64,000 bases of DNA from Brachypterus glaber (lineage: Eukaryota; Arthropoda; Insecta; Coleoptera; Kateretidae). Positions within the stretch are counted from its first letter, which is position 1; every line of letters begins with the position of its first letter. The notes beneath the pieces were generated by a model. That model ran no database searches. It was not told the origin of the DNA and saw nothing but the letters and a program-made list of their open reading frames with translations. Below, in pieces: positions 10,505 through 21,273 of the stretch. The position numbers were made by a program, and so were the translations under genes. The stretch spans positions 3,782,001-3,846,000 of the forward strand of contig OY294046.1 of the NCBI GenBank assembly GCA_958510825.1, written 5' to 3'.

Positions 10505-11212
10505 ACATCGGCACTTAGTGCTACTAAGAGTGCCGATGTATTGAAATCTTCGCCGAAAAGTCAAAATCTTTGACCACGTTTTTTTCACATTTCTCGACGT
10601 TTTAGACCATTCTGAGTCGAAATCAGTAAAAAAAAAATTTGCGTCCGTCTGTCTGTCTGTCTGTCTGGGTGTAAACTCTCTAACTCCATTTCTACATGAG
10701 ATATCGACTTGCGGTTTTTTGCATATTGTTTCTTATCGTATTCCGAAGAGCTGATTGGATTTTGGGGGTAAGAGATTGGGGGTAAGGGGGTAAAAATAGG
10801 GTAAAACTCCTATTTTTAGCGTTTTTTGTTTATAATTAAGGCAATTATAATTGTATTTGGTTAATTTAGCACTTATATAAAAGATAATTTTAAATTGGTC
10901 AAAAAATGTTATAAACAACGTTTTCCTAAAACGCATAGTTTTCGAGTTATTGGCGTTTAAAGCAGTAAAAGGTTTTTTTTAGCATATCTCACATATTTAT
11001 AACCCGATTTTAAAAAAATATATTTTAAATAAAAGCTCTTTTTAAGCCCTATAAAAAATGTTATATACAGTTTTTTGCTAGAATATAATGTTTTAAAGAT
11101 ACAGAATTTAAAATCAAACAAAACACCTAGTTTGAAATTTGCAAACTAGATGGCTCTAGTGTACAATAGTGCCGATGTTTTGACAGGGCGCTTGCAACGT
11201 TTCATCTAGTTT
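10505..11212 (+). mobile_element. HINE/Helentron-like hairpin family, copy 2 of 7
   Basis: Full-length relative of 6,237-6,933 in the same orientation, with the 5' hairpin intact and the GTCT run expanded (five units). Confidence 0.75.
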
Positions 11213-11950
11213 TACGTTTTAGAATCTTAGATAAACATACATAGAGTAAAGGCGGTGAATATTGAATATCCATTTATTTGGAAAAAATTGGAATTATTGA
11301 GGAATATTTTTTTAAAAAATAACGTAGATTAAGCTAGGGGGCGTTATTTATATAGGAAAAAAAACAATTTGGCTTTTGGATCTGGAAAATTTTTCTATAC
11401 AACCCCTTAAACTCCCGAATTTTTTTAGAAAAATAGGTTTAAAACCCTCCATAACCGCCGAGATCAGTGGCGCAACCAGATGGTGGTTGGCGATCTGTAG
11501 CCCCCACCCAAAGCCCTCCAACTGTATTTTTTTACTTTAATTTTAACTACTTTGCTTACAAAAATAAATAAAATAATTAAATTTTTGTTTTTGTATGGCT
11601 TCAGCCGAAAAAAAGCCGGTGTGCTCCATTGGCCTAGATATTTATATTGTGCCAGCTGGCGCGCCAGGCTTCTGCAGGCGGGAAAAAAATTATATTTTTT
11701 TTAAACCCACCTATTTCTTAACAAAAAAAGAAGGTACAAAAATTTATTTAAAAACTAATAATTGTATTTACTTTATTTAGAAGAAAGTTTAAAAGACAAT
11801 TTTTCGCTAATAATACCTTAAAAGCTTAATGTAAAAATTGGTTAAAAAAATTAAAACCAATCGAGTGGGGGTACCAAACGATTTGTCGTGATCTCGGGAG
11901 AAATACTGGCTATATGAACAATTGTTCAAAAACAAAGTTATAAAAAAACG
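11213..11950. other. No gene recognised
   Basis: A short GC-richer part (11,455-11,515 and 11,590-11,690) interrupts AT-rich DNA. One 61-codon open stretch starts at 11,595 but contains no recognisable motif and does not look coding. Confidence 0.35.
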
Positions 11951-11958
11951 GGTTTTTA

Positions 11959-12206
11959 CAACGAACTAATAACTCTTCTCTCTAGAATAGGCATTTCATT
12001 TGTAAAAACTGAAAAAACGTACCCAACATATACATTTGTCTGTCTTACTCGCACAGCTTTGTTCTAACAGAGACAACAATAACAGTTACTGGTAATTGTT
12101 ATTGTTCAGGCCTGAATATACCTACTATTTGTTTGCAAACAAACCGAGATGTTGGCGATACTTTATATTAACGGTATGCGTATTCTAGAGAGTTGTTAGT
12201 TCGTTG
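11959..12206. mobile_element. hAT-like MITE family A, copy 1 (248 bp)
   Basis: It begins CAACGAACTAATAACTC and ends GTTAGTTCGTTG. It is flanked by an exact 8-bp TSD, GGTTTTTA, at 11,951-11,958 and 12,207-12,214. The interior includes a near-palindromic aacagttactggtaattgtt. An 8-bp TSD is characteristic of the hAT superfamily. Confidence 0.9.
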
Positions 12207-12214
12207 GGTTTTTA

Positions 12215-12593
12215 ATGTTTTATGATTTTTCCCGTAATATTTTTAGTCCCGTATCATACGGGCCGTATGTCCGTAAAAGAATTCAATAACCTACTCTTAA
12301 TATTTTTCATATTTTCTCAACTCTTCTTTGTGAAACTCCCTGTTATATTTATGAAAAGTTCTCATTTAACGGTTGGAATTACTTTATTAGTAAAATACTT
12401 TCGCGTATTCCTTCTCGAAGGTCGGATTCTAGTGTAGGGACTATGTTATAGAAAAGGGAACCACACGATCTATGATCTTGTACTTTCATATTTTACGTTT
12501 TGGTGGAGAGGCCCTAAAAACACACGTTTTTTTAAATATTCTTGGATCCTTCCAACCCTGTGACACTCCGCAGTTTTTACTAGCTTTTTCTTG
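12215..12593. other. No gene recognised
   Basis: A 71-codon open stretch starts at 12,222 but overlaps the TSD of the neighbouring MITE. It has no family motif, so I do not call it coding. Confidence 0.35.
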
Positions 12594-13203
12594 TTACGTA
12601 ATGACTGAAATACACCAGATAGCGAAATAGTCTACGAGCGAGATATGGAGCACTCTAGATTTATGATTTTATAAAATTCTATGACACATAACCTCAAATT
12701 TTGTTTATGTTAGAAATAAACGTCAAAATATTTTATAAGTTGCTACTAAACTATAATACCTTTATCGGTATTATGTGAGTACTTTTAGTATTTTGTGACA
12801 ACAATGGTTTTACTATAGGTTGGTAAAATTAATCGTATTTATAGTTGACACAAGAAAATATAGTACTTAAGAATTCAACATTAAATCACCAGAATCATGG
12901 CTTATAGTTTTTGATGTGCCACATATAAAGATTTAGAGACTTTGTGGGCTAACCTATTTGTTATTTCTAAAATCATATACTAGGTATCTATAAACTTACC
13001 TTAGAATAACCAAAGAAGATGTTCTCATAAAAACACACACTAAAAATAAACATCACTGTGAACATATGTTTATAATGTCACTGTTTACGCATGGCGCCAT
13101 GTAGCAGCCACCGACTAACTGACATTTAAAAATTAAAATTACGATCTAGAAGGCTTCCAATCTCGCTCGTAGATACCAGCGATTTTTAGTCAATACGTAA
13201 CCA
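12594..13203. mobile_element. Old inverted-repeat element, about 65-bp arms
   Basis: The left arm around 12,594-12,662 (gttacgtaatgactgaaat…tctacgagcgagat…ctagat) is matched in inverse by 13,143-13,203 (gatctag…atctcgctcgtaga…agtcaatacgtaac), with about 75-80% agreement by eye. The 480-bp interior is AT-rich with no motif. Confidence 0.55.
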
Positions 13204-13954
13204 AATCGAACTACAAGTTACCAGTCCTTATTCAGCGTACCGCGGTGTATCAAATGCTTTTATCCTGCTAGCCAAGCACCTTAATTTTTAGTGTGGGACT
13301 TACCTTAGTGTAACTTGAACTTAAAATCCAAGACCCCAAAACAACACAAAACATACATATTTATAATTGTTTTATAAGAATTTTACCTGTTTTTAAGATC
13401 TTTAGATACTGTTGAATAAAGAAACCAGAATTTTTAGAAACTCATAATTATTTTCATTTGTTTTTGTTACCAACCAATGAACAAAAAAATCCCCAAAACT
13501 GTTTTACAAGGAAGCTTACTGTAACACACAAACATAGGCTACAAAAACGTAATTACAAATCGCATATAGATAAAAAATATGCATATCATCTATAGATGTT
13601 TGGATAGTTCCTTACTGGATAGTCACATCCATGTCATCTTTACTGCCAGAGATGAGCCTTTATTGAATTCAGACGCCGGGAGACTAAAGATTCCTTGCAT
13701 TCCTGACTTACCACCACCAATAAACGTTTCCCGACTATAAATGATCTTTTGCATAATAATAGACCATTTTATTTAATTATGTAGCAGATATATAGAAGAT
13801 GTGAATTTAGTTTTAATATTATTATTAACTAAAATTTAAAAAGACTACGGTACATATTATTAGCAAAATAAACTGCCCAAAAATTAGAGTAAATTAAATT
13901 TTTCTATGATCTGATAGAAAAGTTAACATTTCTACAAAAAAAAATGAAGTTTTC
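13204..13954. other. No gene seen
   Basis: Unique-looking sequence with somewhat less A/T bias at 13,600-13,740. No open frame, splice-bounded exon or repeat relative was recognised within the window. Confidence 0.35.
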
Positions 13955-14200
13955 CAACGAACTAATAGCTCTTCTCTCTAGAATAGGCATTTCATTTGTA
14001 AAAACTGAAAAAACGTAGCCAACATATACATTTTCTGTCTCACAGCTTTGTTCTAACGGAGACAACAATAACAGTTACTGGTAATTGTTATTGTTCAGGC
14101 CTGAATATACCTACTATTTGTTTACAAACAAACCGAGATGTTGGCGATACTTTATATTAACGGTATGCGTATTCTAGAGAGAAGAGTTGTTACTTCGTTG
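13955..14200. mobile_element. hAT-like MITE family A, copy 2 (246 bp)
   Basis: Same ends as copy 1 (CAACGAACTAATAGCTC…TTACTTCGTTG), flanked by the exact 8-bp TSD AAGTTTTC at 13,947-13,954 and 14,201-14,208. Same orientation as copy 1. Confidence 0.9.
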
Positions 14201-14558
14201 AAGTTTTCAGACTTCCAAATAACCTATTTCTTAGTATTTTACATTTCTGCTCGTGACCATGACAGCAAGCAGAAACTTTTTTTCGCTCGCCAGTGTAGGC
14301 AACCGGCATGTTAATCGTAAAATACCTGTCAATTATATGCGACGAGATGTTGACCCGCCATTTTTTTAATATGAAATTATTATTTATTTTGAATCAAATC
14401 TCAATTTCGTGAGCTATATATTTGTTATTATGAAGAAATGATGGATAGTTACTGTGATTAGGATTTTACTTTTACACCAACAGATTTGCAGAAAATTGTA
14501 CTTAACCTTGTACTGTCTGAAATATATTTATTTATTTTAGATTGTAGAAAAAACGTTG

Positions 14559-14615
14559 TTTGTATTACGAGCGCAAAATGTGATTTCATTCATTCATTTT
14601 GCGCTCTTAATACAA
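14559..14615. repeat. Hairpin with about 22-bp stem
   Basis: tttgtattacgagcgcaaaa on the left pairs with ttttgcgctcttaatacaaa on the right across a catt-rich loop, with one or two mismatches. Confidence 0.7.
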
Positions 14616-14663
14616 AAATAACTATTTTCCCAAAAAAAAATACCTAAAAAATTACTAATATTA

Positions 14664-15105
14664 ATTTAGTATATTAAAGTACTAGTTTCATAAGATACGT
14701 TTTTAGCGCACGAGTACAAGTTAAGAAAACGGGCCGCTTGCGGCGAATTTTTTCTATTTATTTTTTACATTTAAATTGATGACTGATTTAGGGATTTTTG
14801 TTCTGGGTTTGCATTACAGTTTACACTATGTTTAAAATTCTAAGAACAAATGATATTTTGATATATTTTACACTGCAATTAACCAGTCCACAATTTTAAC
14901 ACGGTAAAAAATAACCCAACACAAAATTTTCTAAAAAATTAAACTTTAAATCGACATTGACATTTGCACGCAAAACTTCAAGAGATAGGCTTTTGTATGT
15001 TGCCAACCCAACAGAAAAAAAAGTAGAGACCTCTTATGGGTCTATAAGAACACGCAAAATGAGTGTGATTATGACATTATAAGAGTCGCAAAATAGAAAA
15101 AAATA
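14664..15105. mobile_element. Dispersed relative of the 413-bp repeat
   Basis: It carries the same tattaaagtactagtttcata start, the tttttagcgcacgag block, cattacagtttacac, and the end gtgattatgacattataagagtcgcaaaatagaaaaa. It differs at many single positions and has small deletions relative to 2,440-3,632. Confidence 0.75.
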
Positions 15106-15740
15106 TTAATATTAGTAATTTTTTGGGTATTACGTATTATTATTAATAATACGTTAATTTATTGGAATTCCAAAAGGCTCCTGACCGAGGTCTTTCTACT
15201 TATAGAAAAATCACTAAATAGTACAATATTGTATTATTTTTAAACAAAAATAGAAAACCTGGAGGGCGGAAAACGCCTCCTCCCCAAAACGGAAATTTTC
15301 GTCTGTCAGGGCCCAGATTTTTGCTGAAATTAATAACACATTATTTAGTAAATAAACGACTTACCCGTATGTTTTTACACATTTTAAACATTTAAAAGTG
15401 GTACCTACTAGAACTGTCAACTTTTAGTGAATAAATAAATAATAAATTTATTCGTTTGTTTTCAAAAATGGCGATTCCAAAGGCTAATTGTTTTTTTTTG
15501 AGGTTAATTAGGACCCATCAAACCTCTTCTTTATTATTGAAAAATAAAATATTTAAATGTGCTAGTATTGAAAAAAATAATATATAAACCACGGTTGAGA
15601 AGACTAAAGCAGTCTTAAATCCCTCACTGTTACGTAGCTCGGGATTTAATACACTCGGGTGAAAAAAATATCTTCTCTACCTTAGTATATAATTACTATT
15701 ATTTTTGTATTTATTTTCAGATGAAGACTCATAAACTACG
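15106..15740. other. No gene seen
   Basis: AT-rich. Short C/G-rich islands (15,245-15,320) hold no motif. Confidence 0.35.
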
Positions 15741-15748
15741 ATAATTTT

Positions 15749-16300
15749 CAAAGAACTTTTACCTCAAGAAGTAATTTCGGACCAATGTTTATGAAGGTGT
15801 CATCTTTTTGTTTGTTTATTTACTAACAGAAAGGCGATACAGCTTTGTGTTTTGGACTATTTTGTAAAATGTAGATGTCGCTAGTCGACTTTCAGGCTAC
15901 CTAGTAGCGATGTTGCGTAGTTTCCACCTTATCATGAATTCAAATCATTATACTTAAATTAAAAATGTAAAAAACTTTATTGTGTATACTATGATTATGT
16001 TTAATAATATAGTATATTTAAATCTATTAAAATTAAACTACTAGTTCATATAAAACTCATACAGAACTAATGTTTCTTAAAATTTACAATAAAATATCCA
16101 AAGTATGTTTCCAATCGGCAACACTGTACAGTCATTTTAGGACATTAGACTGTGAGTTTACTCATTCTTTCTCTCTTTTTACGCGAACTAAGTGTAAACA
16201 ATAGTCACTCCCCACCAGCCCCCCACCGTAGTTGGTTCACGCTTCAAACAAAGCATAGGGTAGATTTCATCATGTTCCTTCTTGAGGTAAAAGTTCTTTG
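15749..16300 (+). mobile_element. hAT-like MITE family B, copy 1 (552 bp)
   Basis: It begins CAAAGAACTTTTACCTCAAG and ends with the inverse (cttgaggtaaaagttctttg). The flanking octamers are ATAATTTT and ATAATTTG, a TSD with one change. The second copy, at 17,089, is in reverse orientation, so the pair forms a large inverted repeat separated by 788 bp. Confidence 0.85.
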
Positions 16301-16689
16301 ATAATTTGCGCTTTATACTAGTCATTTTTTGCATTTTTTGATATTAAAAAAAAAAAAATGAAACGTGGCTAGGTGACAAAATTACCCCTCTTTTTCCTAC
16401 CATGTTTTGTATGAAATTTATATGTTCGAAATATAAAAAAAAATATTTTCCATTAATCCATTACTAAAGTAATTAATCAAAATTCTCTTTATTAATGTCC
16501 CCAAAACATATTTTTTCCTGGAAATAAAAATCCGTAATAAATTTGGAGCTTATGCAATTTGCGTGGAAAAGAACGAGTCACACGTGTCCATTAGGTACGT
16601 GAGAATGACTCACAAATAAAAAAAGAAACTTGTTATTACTGAGCGCCTGAAATATATAGGGGATGATAGGTATATTAAATCCTGTGAAA

Positions 16690-17885
16690 ATACACTGCAA
16701 AAAGCCGAGTTTTCAAAAAAAAACCGACTACGAAAAGTCACCCCCATTTGAGATATCGATTCCAAATATGGACTTTTTATAAATAAGACATTTAAACTAT
16801 CTTTTTGGCATATATAATATAATATATGATATATTCTATATTTTTAGCTTTTAAAACGTGGCTATGGGGGCATGGGGAGTAATTTAAGAAAAAATAGAAA
16901 CGGAAGTCGTGTGATACATCATTTTAAAGCAAATAAAATTCTCTATCTGACTATATTTTTTATTTGTTTAAACATTTTTTCAAGTTTGCGATTTTTTAAC
17001 TTTATACTTTTAGATTATATTTGTTTAGTTATAATCTCAGAAGATTAAATTTTTAACCTAGATTATACTTGTAAAATTTTAATAAAATCAAAGAACTTTT
17101 ACCTCAAGAAGGAGCATGATGAAATCTACCGTATGCTTTGTTTGAAGCGTGAACCAACTATGGTGAGGGGCTGGTGGGGAGTGACTATTGTTTACACTTA
17201 GTACGCGTAAAGAGAGAGAAAGAATGTGTTAACTCACAGTTTAATGTCGTAAAATGACTGACAGGGGTACAGTGTTGCCGATTGGAAACATATACTTTGG
17301 ATATTTTATTGTAAATTTTTAGAAACATTAGTTCTGTATGAGTTTTATATGAACTAGTAGTTTAATTTTAATAGATTTAAATATACTATATTATTAAACA
17401 TAATTATAGTATACACAATAAAGTTTTTTTCATTTTTAATTTAAGTATAATGATTTGAATTCATGATAAGGCGGAAACTACGCAACATCGCTACTAGGTA
17501 GCCTGAAAGTCGACTAGCGACATCTACATTTTACACCACAAAGCTGTATCGCGTTTCTGTTAGTAAATAAACAAACAAAAAGATGACACATTCATAAACA
17601 TTGGTCTGAAATTACTTCTTGGGGTAAAAGTTCTTTGAATAAAATAGATAATTATCTAAGATTATAATCTATATTATTTAAAATTTGATAAAAAGAATAA
17701 TTTACGTATTTGCATCATAAAATTAACTTTTTTTCAAAAATTATTTGATTAAAAAAAAAATTACGAAAATTCCCAAACGCAATTTTTAACCCCCGAAAAT
17801 TGCTCCGAAAAAATAAAAAAAAAGGAATGTGGGTAAATAGAGAATTTTATAAGCATTAAAATGATGTATTATGGACCCCCCTTTC
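16690..17885. mobile_element. Degenerate Tc1-type palindromic MITE (family C), split by a MITE
   Basis: 16,730-17,060 resembles the left half of family C (aagtcaccccc, gagatatcgatt, taagacatttaaactat, gtgtgatacatcattttaaag). 17,825-17,885 resembles its right half (agagaattttataag, aaaatgatgtatta, cccccctttc). The hAT-like MITE at 17,089-17,637 lies between the halves, so it inserted later. Confidence 0.5.
17089..17637 (-). mobile_element. hAT-like MITE family B, copy 2 (549 bp)
   Basis: Reverse-orientation copy of 15,749-16,300, flanked by the exact 8-bp TSD AATAAAAT (17,081-17,088 and 17,638-17,645). Identity to copy 1 looks well above 90% by eye. Confidence 0.9.
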
Positions 17886-17989
17886 TTATAAAAAAGCAAG
17901 TAAAAAGTGACGTCACTTTTTCACTTTCCCATAAAAGGAAGTATTGTTATGAGAAAATCAATTTTTTTTTGGTTGAAAAATCATCTTGT

Positions 17990-18478
17990 TGTTTTCCTAA
18001 AACGTCGAAAAAAATCAAAATAAGAAACAAAAAAATTATGTCTGTCTGTCGGTCTGTCTGTCTGTATCCAAGATAACTTAAGAATGCTTTGAGCTAGGGA
18101 CTTGAAATTTGGTATGCGGATGTATTTTTATATTATCTTGGACAAGTTCGTATTTCAGCAAAATCGGCTGGGGGGAAAGGGGGTTAAATTTTTTTTTTGG
18201 TCGTATTTTTTTAATTATTTACAATAGAAGAAAAAATTAAAAACACATGAAGGGTAAAATAAAATTACACCAAAAATGCTTGTCAGATTTCATAAAAGAA
18301 ATTTTTTATTGTAAAATTTTTTCGTTTTTCGCAAAAAGAATATAAATAAGAAATTGTTTTTTTTTAAGTTTTTTTTTGATTTTTTTTAAGTATTTGAAAA
18401 ATGCAACATAGGTACTATTTACTATGAGTAGTATATAATGGAATGCGTAGCGTTACATATCTTCATGGCTTGTTTAGT
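17990..18478. mobile_element. Second GTCT-containing repeat family, fragment
   Basis: A GTCT microsatellite (18,039-18,065) is followed by a stretch ending ggaatgcgtagcgttacata and ggcttgttt. 39,700-40,206 ends with the same words (cgaatgcttagcattacata…ggcttgtt), so this is a dispersed family distinct from the ACATCGG-hairpin family. Confidence 0.45.
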
Positions 18479-18689
18479 TATTAGATATTTATTAGCCTGT
18501 TCATAAAAAGGAGAAAAGTAAGATATAAATTCATAGAAAAAGTGCGAAAAATTATATATCACAAAAATTTTCGATCAGGGCGAATAAAACTATCCCTACA
18601 ACTATTTCTAATCCTAAAATGACACCAATAAACCCCGCCTTTCGAAAAAAAAAAAATGAATATCACATATCGAAGCTATTACCTCAGAG

Positions 18690-19065
18690 CGCACTAGGTC
18701 AAGATTCCACCTCCCCCAGGTCCGCAATTAAAGAGCAGATTTACCGTAAACGATAGAGCCTTCAGGGGGAAGTTTCAACAAGTGGCCCAGCAGGGAAAGA
18801 TGCCATGCGTGCCCCGACCAATAGAAAGGCCCCGAGTGGGTCGACGGGGATGATATTAGCGGCCGAAATCTGGAGAAGCCAGTCCGCGCGTGGCGAGCGA
18901 GTCCATGCGCAAGTGCGAGCCAGCAGGACGTGGAGAACGTGTGAGTTGGTGGCGCGAGTCAGAGGCGACGGCTACGACGAGGCGGCAGGCGCCCGGCCGG
19001 CCCGCGGGCATGGTCTAGCAGTAGCTAGACGCCAGTCCGCTGAAGGGGCACCCGAACAACCCCAT
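18690..19065 (+). promoter_or_regulatory. GC-rich, CpG-rich island: candidate promoter and 5' non-coding exon
   Basis: Against a strongly AT-rich background, about 18,780-19,065 is clearly G+C-rich with many CpGs (gcgcgtggcgagcgag, cggccggcccgcgggc). It ends in a strong donor, AT|gtgagt at 19,064-19,070. A CCAAT pentamer lies near 18,819. An ATTTGCAT octamer (POU-factor type) lies just inside the presumed intron at about 19,072. This is the usual look of an insect promoter with an untranslated first exon on the plus strand. The transcription start cannot be placed. The next recognisable plus-strand coding exon is VMAT at 56,477; the link is inference. An open frame from 18,805 (100 codons) is low-complexity Arg/Ala-rich, so I do not call it protein. 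Confidence 0.55.
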
Positions 19066-19353
19066 GTGAGTATTTGCATGACATTTTTTTTATATTCATT
19101 TTTTTAAAATCTTTTTTAGTTTGAGTGATTTTTTTTAAATATATTGTATATATATTTTTTTGAAAAAAAAAATATATTTATATTTTTTTAAATGCCTATA
19201 TTGCTTCAACTAAAAAAAAATAATACCAATGTTTTGTTTACGTATCTGTGTTAAAAAAAAATATTGAAAATTAATTTTATTAAAAAAACTTTATATATTA
19301 TAATTATATAAAACTTTATAATATACCAATTATAATTATATCCTATTGTATAC
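19066..19353. other. Low-complexity A/T DNA between the GC-rich island and the satellite
   Basis: Runs of A, T and TA only. The change from GC-rich to nearly pure A/T is abrupt at about 19,080. Confidence 0.6.
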
Positions 19354-21115
19354 TATGGTCTGTTTTTTCAAGCCAGACAGTAAATTAAAAATCGCACAGT
19401 AAATATTTTTACAACAGGTTCGAATAGTATATGTTTGTGTATAGAATATAGTTATGTTTTATTAAATAAACTACGCAGTATATTCGCACATCCAACATTC
19501 GAATCTGTTTTGAAAATATTAACTGTGCGATTTTTAATTTACTAGCTTGTTTGAAAAAACAGACCATAGTGAACTAGGGTCTATTTCATCAAGCAAGATA
19601 GTAAATTAAAAATCGCACAGTAAATATTTTAACAACAGGTTTGAATAGTATATGTTTGTGTATAGAATATAGTTATGTTTTATAAAGTAAACTACGCAGT
19701 ATATTCGCACATCCAACATTCGAATCTGTTTTGAAAATATTAACTGTGCGATTTTTAATTTACTAGCTTGTTTGAAAAAACAGACCATAGTGAACTAGGG
19801 TCTATTTCATCAAGCAAGATAGTAAATTAAAAATCGCACAGTAAATATTTTAACAACAGGTTTGAATAGTATATGTTTGTGTATAGAATATAGTTATGTT
19901 TTATTAAATAAACTACGCAGTATATTCGCACATCCAACATTCGAATCTGTTTTGAAAATATTAACTGTGCGATTTTTAATTTACTAGCTTGTTTGAAAAA
20001 ACAGACCATAGTGAACTAGGGTCTATTTCATCAAGCAAGATAGTAAATTAAAAATCGCACAGTAAATATTTTAACAACAGGTTTGAATAGTATATGTTTG
20101 TGTATAGAATATAGTTATGTTTTATTAAATAAACTACGCAGTATATTCGCACATCCAACATTCGAATCTGTTTTGAAAATATTAACTGTGCGATTTTTAA
20201 TTTACTAGCTTGTTTGAAAAAACAGACCATAGTGAACTAGGGTCTATTTCATCAAGCAAGATAGTAAATTAAAAATCGCACAGTAAATATTTTAACAACA
20301 GGTTTGAATAGTATATGTTTGTGTATAGAATATAGTTATGTTTTATTAAATAAACTACGCAGTATATTCGCACATCCAACATTCGAATCTGTTTTGAAAA
20401 TATTAACTGTGCGATTTTTAATTTACTAGCTTGTTTGAAAAAACAGACCATAGTGAACTAGGGTCTATTTCATCAAGCAAGATAGTAAATTAAAAATCGC
20501 ACAGTAAATATTTTAACAACAGGTTTGAATAGTATATGTTTGTGTATAGAATATAGTTATGTTTTATTAAATAAACTACGCAGTATATTCGCACATCCAA
20601 CATTCGAATCTGTTTTGAAAATATTAACTGTGCGATTTTTAATTTACTAGCTTGTTTGAAAAAACAGACCATAGTGAACTAGGGTCTATTTCATCAAGCA
20701 AGATAGTAAATTAAAAATCGCACAGTAAATATTTTAACAACAGGTTTGAATAGTATATGTTTGTGTATAGAATATAGTTATGTTTTATAAAGTAAACTAC
20801 GCAGTATATTCGCACATCCAACATTCGAATCTGTTTTGAAAATATTAACTGTGCGATTTTTAATTTACTAGCTTGTTTGAAAAATCAGACCATAGTGAAC
20901 TAGGGTCTATTTCATCAAGCAAGATAGTAAATTAAAAATCGCACAGTAAATATTTTAACAACAGGTTTGAATAGTATATGTTTGTGTATAGAATATAGTT
21001 ATGTTTTATTAAATAAACTACGCAGTATATTCGCACATCCAACATTCGAATCTGTTTTGAAAATATTAACTGTGCGATTTTTAATTTACTAGCTTGTTTG
21101 AAAAAACAGACCATA
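19354..21115 (+). repeat. Tandem array of eight 215-bp MITE-derived monomers (221-bp period)
   Basis: Each monomer begins tatggtctgtttt or tagggtctatttcatcaag, then reads …aaaatcgcacagtaaatatt… and ends with the inverse (…aatattaactgtgcgatttt…aaacagaccata). Every monomer is therefore a complete inverted-repeat element with roughly 75-bp arms. Starts are at 19,354, 19,575, 19,796, 20,017, 20,238, 20,459, 20,680 and 20,901, joined by the 6-bp linker gtgaac. Monomers 3-6 look identical or nearly so. Monomers 2 and 7 share a variant (tataaagtaaac in place of tattaaataaac). Each monomer also yields a spurious 60-codon minus-strand frame. Confidence 0.95.
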
Positions 21116-21225
21116 ATATATTATGCAATTATTAAAACTAAAAATATACCTATACATATAAATACCACAGCTTTAAATATTTATCTGCGTTTTTTTTTTT
21201 TTAATAAAACTTTATAAAAAAATAT
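21116..21225. repeat. Long linker of the MITE array
   Basis: An approximately 110-bp spacer (atattatgcaattattaaaac…ctgcg, T-run, aataaaactttata). The same spacer recurs at 23,034-23,143, 23,580-23,686 and 23,902-24,008, defining a second, longer repeat unit of about 320-330 bp. Confidence 0.85.
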
Positions 21226-21273
21226 TATGTTCTGTTTCATCAAGCAAGAAAGTAAATTAAAAAACGTACAGTA
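21226..21273 (+). repeat. Left piece of a MITE monomer split by a LINE
   Basis: It carries the monomer's first ~48 bp (tatgttctgtttcatcaagc…cgtacagtaa). The monomer resumes at 22,864. Confidence 0.85.

Noticed and set aside
18805..19107. 100-codon open frame in the GC-rich island
   Set aside because: Arg/Ala/Gly-rich low complexity, no family motif, and it runs across a strong splice donor into poly-T sequence. Better explained as GC-rich untranslated exon.
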